The translations under genes and the position numbers were made by a program. DNA of 22,407 bases from Phoronis australis (lineage: Eukaryota; Phoronida; Phoronidae). The DNA lies in contig NMRA01000260.1 in assembly GCA_002633005.1 (NCBI GenBank), positions 566,455 through 588,861 of the forward strand, in the 5' to 3' direction. Shown piece after piece: positions 21,201 through 22,407 of the stretch; position 1 is the first letter of the stretch; the number at the start of each line of letters is the position of its first letter. The notes under the pieces are model-generated. The model saw nothing but the letters and a program-made list of their open reading frames with translations, was not told the origin of the DNA and searched no databases.

Positions 21201-21740
21201 TGTGCATATGTACGTGTAGATGGCGCGCAACAACATATCGTCATGCCGTTAATGTCTGTATCCTCCATCCAAACTGTTGGCTGAATTTTTCCCAGTAGTT
21301 TTTTTTTTTTCTAGTTAAGTGTGTTGGCTTATGTCCTTCGACTCTCGGCTGTAAATAAGCTTACGGATGGCTTGGCTTGTTGCACGAAAATCGGTCCATA
21401 ACTCGAAATCAAAACACACATAGGCTTAGGCACTCAACAAGACTGAGTACTAAACGCTTTGAGATGTTTAAAATACAAAAAGTGAACTGTTGACTCTACG
21501 TATTCATACTTATGACTTTTGGCTAGAGCAATGAGACAAAAGCAAATAGTTTCCTTGAGAAACAGGTCACGTGTCTCTAAAGCACTTTACTGCACCCTCT
21601 CCACGCATGTCTCTGCTGCAAGTTTATGAGTGTGTATTTTTAACAGGTGTGTCACATGAAGTTTGGCTCATGGGTGTTCAATTTGCATCAACTAGATCTA
21701 CACTCGGTAAGAGAGACCGGGGACACAAGTGTGTATAAAG
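9156..21740 (+). CDS. Nicotinic acetylcholine receptor-like (Cys-loop) channel subunit, 5' six exons, partial
   Basis: Exons 9156-9204, 13100-13242, 17790-17834, 18726-18835, 20565-20706 and 21647-21740 join with GT..AG borders and matching phases (1, 0, 0, 2, 0), giving 194 codons plus one base. Order: hydrophobic signal peptide (MSRIFLSLLLCYLFST), then the N-terminal helix (ELTKKILEGYEKSTRP) and the strand with sequon NVT. Next are VQNVQTLTVKAWIRL, holding the loop D Trp, and YWYDASLTWNVS with a second sequon. Loop A reads IWLPDIVLFN. The Cys-loop is C-x13-C (CPLDVTYFPFDKQVC), and KFGSW carries the loop B Trp. Exon sizes of 45 and 110 bp for exons 3 and 4 are those of classical nAChR genes. 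The product would be a plasma-membrane pentameric ion-channel subunit. The loop A Tyr of alpha subunits is Phe here, and loop C and the four membrane helices are beyond the window, so alpha or non-alpha status and ligand cannot be told. Confidence 0.93.
11636..11738. mobile_element. Small candidate miniature inverted-repeat element (about 103 bp)
   Basis: ATGGGCGGCGCA (11636-11647) and TGTGCCGCCCAT (11727-11738) are inverted copies with one mismatch. An internal near-hairpin GGGGCT..AGCCCC lies at about 11699-11720. The outside sequences both contain ATTGA (11630-11634 and 11740-11744, one base offset), a weak sign of target duplication. An N at 11656 marks an uncertain base call. Confidence 0.45.
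11871..12192. mobile_element. Foldback/MITE DNA element with 27-bp perfect TIRs and 5-bp target duplication
   Basis: The first 27 bases (11871-11897, starting CAAGGTACCTAAACTACACG) are the exact reverse complement of the last 27 (12166-12192). Two further inverted blocks follow: 17 bp (11919-11935 against 12144-12160) and 11 bp (11946-11956 against 12123-12133), so the arms reach about 70-85 bp, with a stretch in the left arm missing from the right. AGTTT occurs directly outside both ends (11866-11870 and 12193-12197), a 5-bp target site duplication. Between the arms lie degenerate ~20-22-bp repeats of the type CNCCAAACACGGGNCACGGAC. No coding sequence is present, so it must have been moved by a transposase supplied elsewhere. 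I cannot assign the superfamily. Confidence 0.85.
11901..12087 (+). repeat. Degenerate 20-22-bp subterminal repeats inside the foldback element
   Basis: About eight imperfect units follow one another, for example CCTAAACACGGGCACGGAC, CACAAATACGGGAACGGAC, CCAAATACACGGGATACGGA and CCAAACACGGGTCACGGA. Repeats next to the ends of DNA transposons are often transposase-binding sites (family knowledge); that role is an inference here. Confidence 0.6.
13100..13242 (+). CDS. nAChR-like gene, exon 2 (N-terminal helix and first strand)
   Basis: The acceptor TATTTTGTAG ends at 13099 and the donor GTACGTAAG starts at 13243. The 143-bp exon reads TLSVNTLDKELTKKILEGYE then KSTRP, DAVNVTMEIGLRELSEL. It matches the family pattern (..L...L...Y....RP.....V.V...L.L..L..L). 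N-V-T is a possible N-glycosylation site. It ends in phase 0, as does the classical exon 2. Confidence 0.9.
13345..13412 (+). repeat. 27-bp tandem duplication, about 2.5 copies
   Basis: Unit 1 (13345-13371) and unit 2 (13372-13398) share CGTTGTA-TGGTT-TTTTATGGCAACT with two differences. A partial third unit (CGTAGTGTTGACGG) follows from 13399. Confidence 0.8.
14588..14604 (-). mobile_element. hAT-like transposon terminus (CAGTGGCGGATTTAGAG)
   Basis: On the minus strand the segment reads CAGTGGCGGATTTAGAG and runs into a long G tract (C tract 14567-14588, with an N at 14578). CAGTGGCGGATTTAG is a widespread hAT-type end in animal miniature elements (family knowledge). The element should extend to the left, but I could not find the second terminus or a copy of the adjacent 8 bases TTTAATGA (14605-14612). 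Confidence 0.5.
15609..15626. repeat. Short ACATGT repeat
   Basis: TACATGTACATGTACATA is a self-complementary run of three hexanucleotide units. It is a simple repeat, and the same word is frequent through the window. Confidence 0.6.
15721..15781 (+). repeat. 20-bp tandem repeat, three copies
   Basis: Three successive units share the pattern TTTTCAAACTCGACGCG: AAAGTTCAAACCTGACGCAG, then CACTTTTCAAACTCGACGCG, then CATTTTCCAAACTCGTTACA. A further GCGTCGAG follows at once. Confidence 0.6.
17476..17521 (+). repeat. Two short hairpins in a degenerate ~31-bp direct repeat
   Basis: AAAATGGTGCCATTTT (17476-17491) and AAAAGGTGCCTTTT (17508-17521) sit in similar contexts (ACTCTCC.. and ACTATCT..). 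Each is a near-perfect palindrome around TG. Relative to each other, both arms change together so pairing is kept. Confidence 0.5.
17790..17834 (+). CDS. nAChR-like gene, exon 3 (45 bp, loop D)
   Basis: The acceptor TATATTTCAG ends at 17789 and the donor GTGAGTAAC starts at 17835. The 45-bp exon encodes VQNVQTLTVKAWIRL, aligning with the DEKNQ..TTN-W-L segment of nAChR subunits. The Trp corresponds to Trp55 of the complementary binding face. Size and phase (0,0) equal those of the classical exon. Confidence 0.9.
17835..18725 (+). other. Intron 3 of the receptor gene
   Basis: An 891-bp intron. I see no gene or defined element in it. A CACGTGAA..GTGA palindromic word lies near 18498. Confidence 0.7.
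18726..18835 (+). CDS. nAChR-like gene, exon 4 (110 bp, loop A)
   Basis: The acceptor TTCTTCTTACAG ends at 18725 and the donor GTATGA starts at 18836. It reads YWYDASLTWNVSDYKGVTTT then STEQIWLPDIVLFN plus two bases. The W-x-D-x-x-L-x-W and W-x-P-D-I-V-L motifs are diagnostic of the nAChR extracellular domain. The usual loop A Tyr (LYN) is Phe. N-V-S is a second glycosylation sequon. The length of 110 bp and phase 2 end are classical. Confidence 0.95.
18836..20564 (+). other. Intron 4 of the receptor gene
   Basis: A 1729-bp AT-rich intron. Overlapping frames on both strands at 19492-19813 have no recognisable domain. I find no defined repeat. Confidence 0.65.
20565..20706 (+). CDS. nAChR-like gene, exon 5 (loop E and most of the Cys-loop)
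   Basis: The acceptor TTCTTTTCTCTAG ends at 20564 and the donor GTAAAT starts at 20707. The split codon AG|C gives Ser. The exon encodes AAGSDFKLTTDESLVIVSHD, then GRVFWRFPTTLSSF, then CPLDVTYFPFDKQ. The FPFD motif marks the Cys-loop, and the intron falls just before its second Cys. The single exon covers what is split in vertebrate alpha7-type genes. Confidence 0.93.
20707..21646 (+). other. Intron 5 of the receptor gene
   Basis: A 940-bp intron with a T12 run at about 21299-21310. No gene or defined element was seen; small open frames on both strands at 21038-21298 are unrecognised. Confidence 0.65.
21647..21740 (+). CDS. nAChR-like gene, exon 6 (end of Cys-loop, loop B)
   Basis: The acceptor ATTTTTAACAG ends at 21646. 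The exon reads VCHMKFGSWVFNLHQLDLHS then VRETGDTSVYK plus one base, before the donor GTATGT at 21741. It carries the second Cys of the Cys-loop and the loop B Trp. An internal donor-like GTAAGA at 21707 would end the exon after LHS. The downstream donor is preferred because GDTSVY aligns with the ADISGY segment of the family that precedes GEW. Confidence 0.85.
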
Positions 21741-22407
21741 GTATGTTTTTATAAGCACAGAGCCTGGGAAGCTGGGGTCTTCGGAGCTGTTTCTTAGGTA
21801 CTCTGCAGTTCACAGCGGTAGACAAAGGCCTATGTTAATTTTATGTACACATATTTTTGTATTTGGGTGCATGTTGCCGTAATCTCTGGGCGTCCGGTGT
21901 CTGCAGCTGTATCTCCTAAACTGTATGCACGTTCATAACGAGATTTGTCAGATGTGCCGACCCCTAGTGACGATTTTTGTTTTTCGTGTTCACGGTAATA
22001 TCCCCTTAACATTTGAAGGATCTTTGTAAAACTTGACCGATTTGTGCCTATTGAGATGATAACAGATGACGACGAGTTTCAGACCAATCCGACTACAGAT
22101 GCGCCCCTAGTGGCAGTTGGCTTTTATATGTTTACTTCTGTATCTCCTTAGTTCCTTCATGGATTTACATGAAATTTAAAAAGATTTTTGTTAAAGAGAT
22201 GATGACGCCTTCCTGTTTCGGACGGATTTGACACATTCTGGTTCTTTTCTAGCGTTTGCCTCTTAATCTACCCAACTGTTCAAAGGATCATTATGAATAA
22301 TAGCAATTGTGTTCCTTTTGAGAATACCATCACTGACATTGATATTTAGACGGATCTGATACCCGTGGCGCCCGCATGGGATGATTTTGTATTTTTGCTG
22401 CCATGAC
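21741..22407 (+). other. Start of intron 6, runs off the window
   Basis: I find no exon with the expected next motif (GEW.., then the loop C Cys pair) before the window ends. Most of the segment is repeat-like (see 21890-22290). Confidence 0.55.
21890..22290. repeat. Degenerate interspersed repeat, two to three ~145-bp copies
   Basis: Shared words recur in order: GTATCTCCT (21909 and 22140, with ATATCCCCTTA at about 21998), CCCCTAGTG (21961 and 22105), and GATGATNAC..GACC.AT..GAC (about 22056 and 22200). The layout suggests tandem or nested copies of a ~145-bp unit, the first one internally shortened. No open frame. The family is not named. Confidence 0.45.

Noticed and set aside
1500-21575. 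Repeated CACGTG words through the window, a possible E-box set
   Set aside because: Their number is about what is expected by chance for a 6-mer in 22 kb, and they show no positional pattern.
1-22407. CRISPR arrays, bacterial operons, phage or defence systems
   Set aside because: Spliceosomal introns, animal gene families and eukaryotic transposons dominate, and nothing prokaryotic is visible.

Overview
The window is animal nuclear DNA, most likely from a marine invertebrate. It has split genes with GT..AG introns, long AT-rich introns, many short inverted-repeat DNA transposons, recurrent ACATGTA-type words, and two single N calls in low-quality or homopolymer sequence. The transposon termini and the divergent receptor gene would suit a non-vertebrate deuterostome (lancelet or hemichordate type) or a lophotrochozoan. 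I cannot settle the species from sequence alone.

Two protein genes can be built by hand, both on the + strand. Gene 1 (1007-3042, poly(A) signal at 3170) is a small four-exon gene. Its product looks like a tandem OB-fold protein of the replication protein A type. Exon 2 changes reading frame internally and is one base short of the length its flanking intron phases require, so this copy holds either a real 1-nt deletion or an assembly error. Gene 2 (9156 to beyond 21740) is the 5' part of a nicotinic acetylcholine receptor-type Cys-loop ligand-gated channel subunit. Six exons encode the signal peptide and most of the extracellular ligand-binding domain. Exons 3 and 4 have the classical nAChR sizes of 45 and 110 bp, and every junction keeps phase. 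The rest of the ligand-binding domain (loop C) and the membrane segments lie beyond the right edge.

Layout: 1-61, end of a hAT-like element; 62-916, intergenic with a 12-bp perfect inverted repeat; 917-955, CCAAT and TATA boxes; 1007-3175, gene 1; 3176-4786, nothing recognised; 4787-5419, broken LINE ORF1-like reading frame; 5420-6353, nothing firm; 6354-6435, 14-bp minisatellite; 6595-6861, short inverted-repeat element; 7333-7406, tRNA-derived relic on the minus strand; 7791-8536, element with ~142-bp inverted arms; 9156-21740, nAChR gene, whose introns hold a 322-bp foldback element with a 5-bp target duplication, a small GGGCGGC-ended element, a hAT-like terminus, and several short tandem repeats; 21890-22290, degenerate ~145-bp repeats.

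The two genes show no sign of working together. No prokaryotic-type operon, CRISPR array or defence cluster is present. The most useful points are the frame break in gene 1, the divergent receptor with Phe in place of the loop A Tyr, and the clean foldback transposon.
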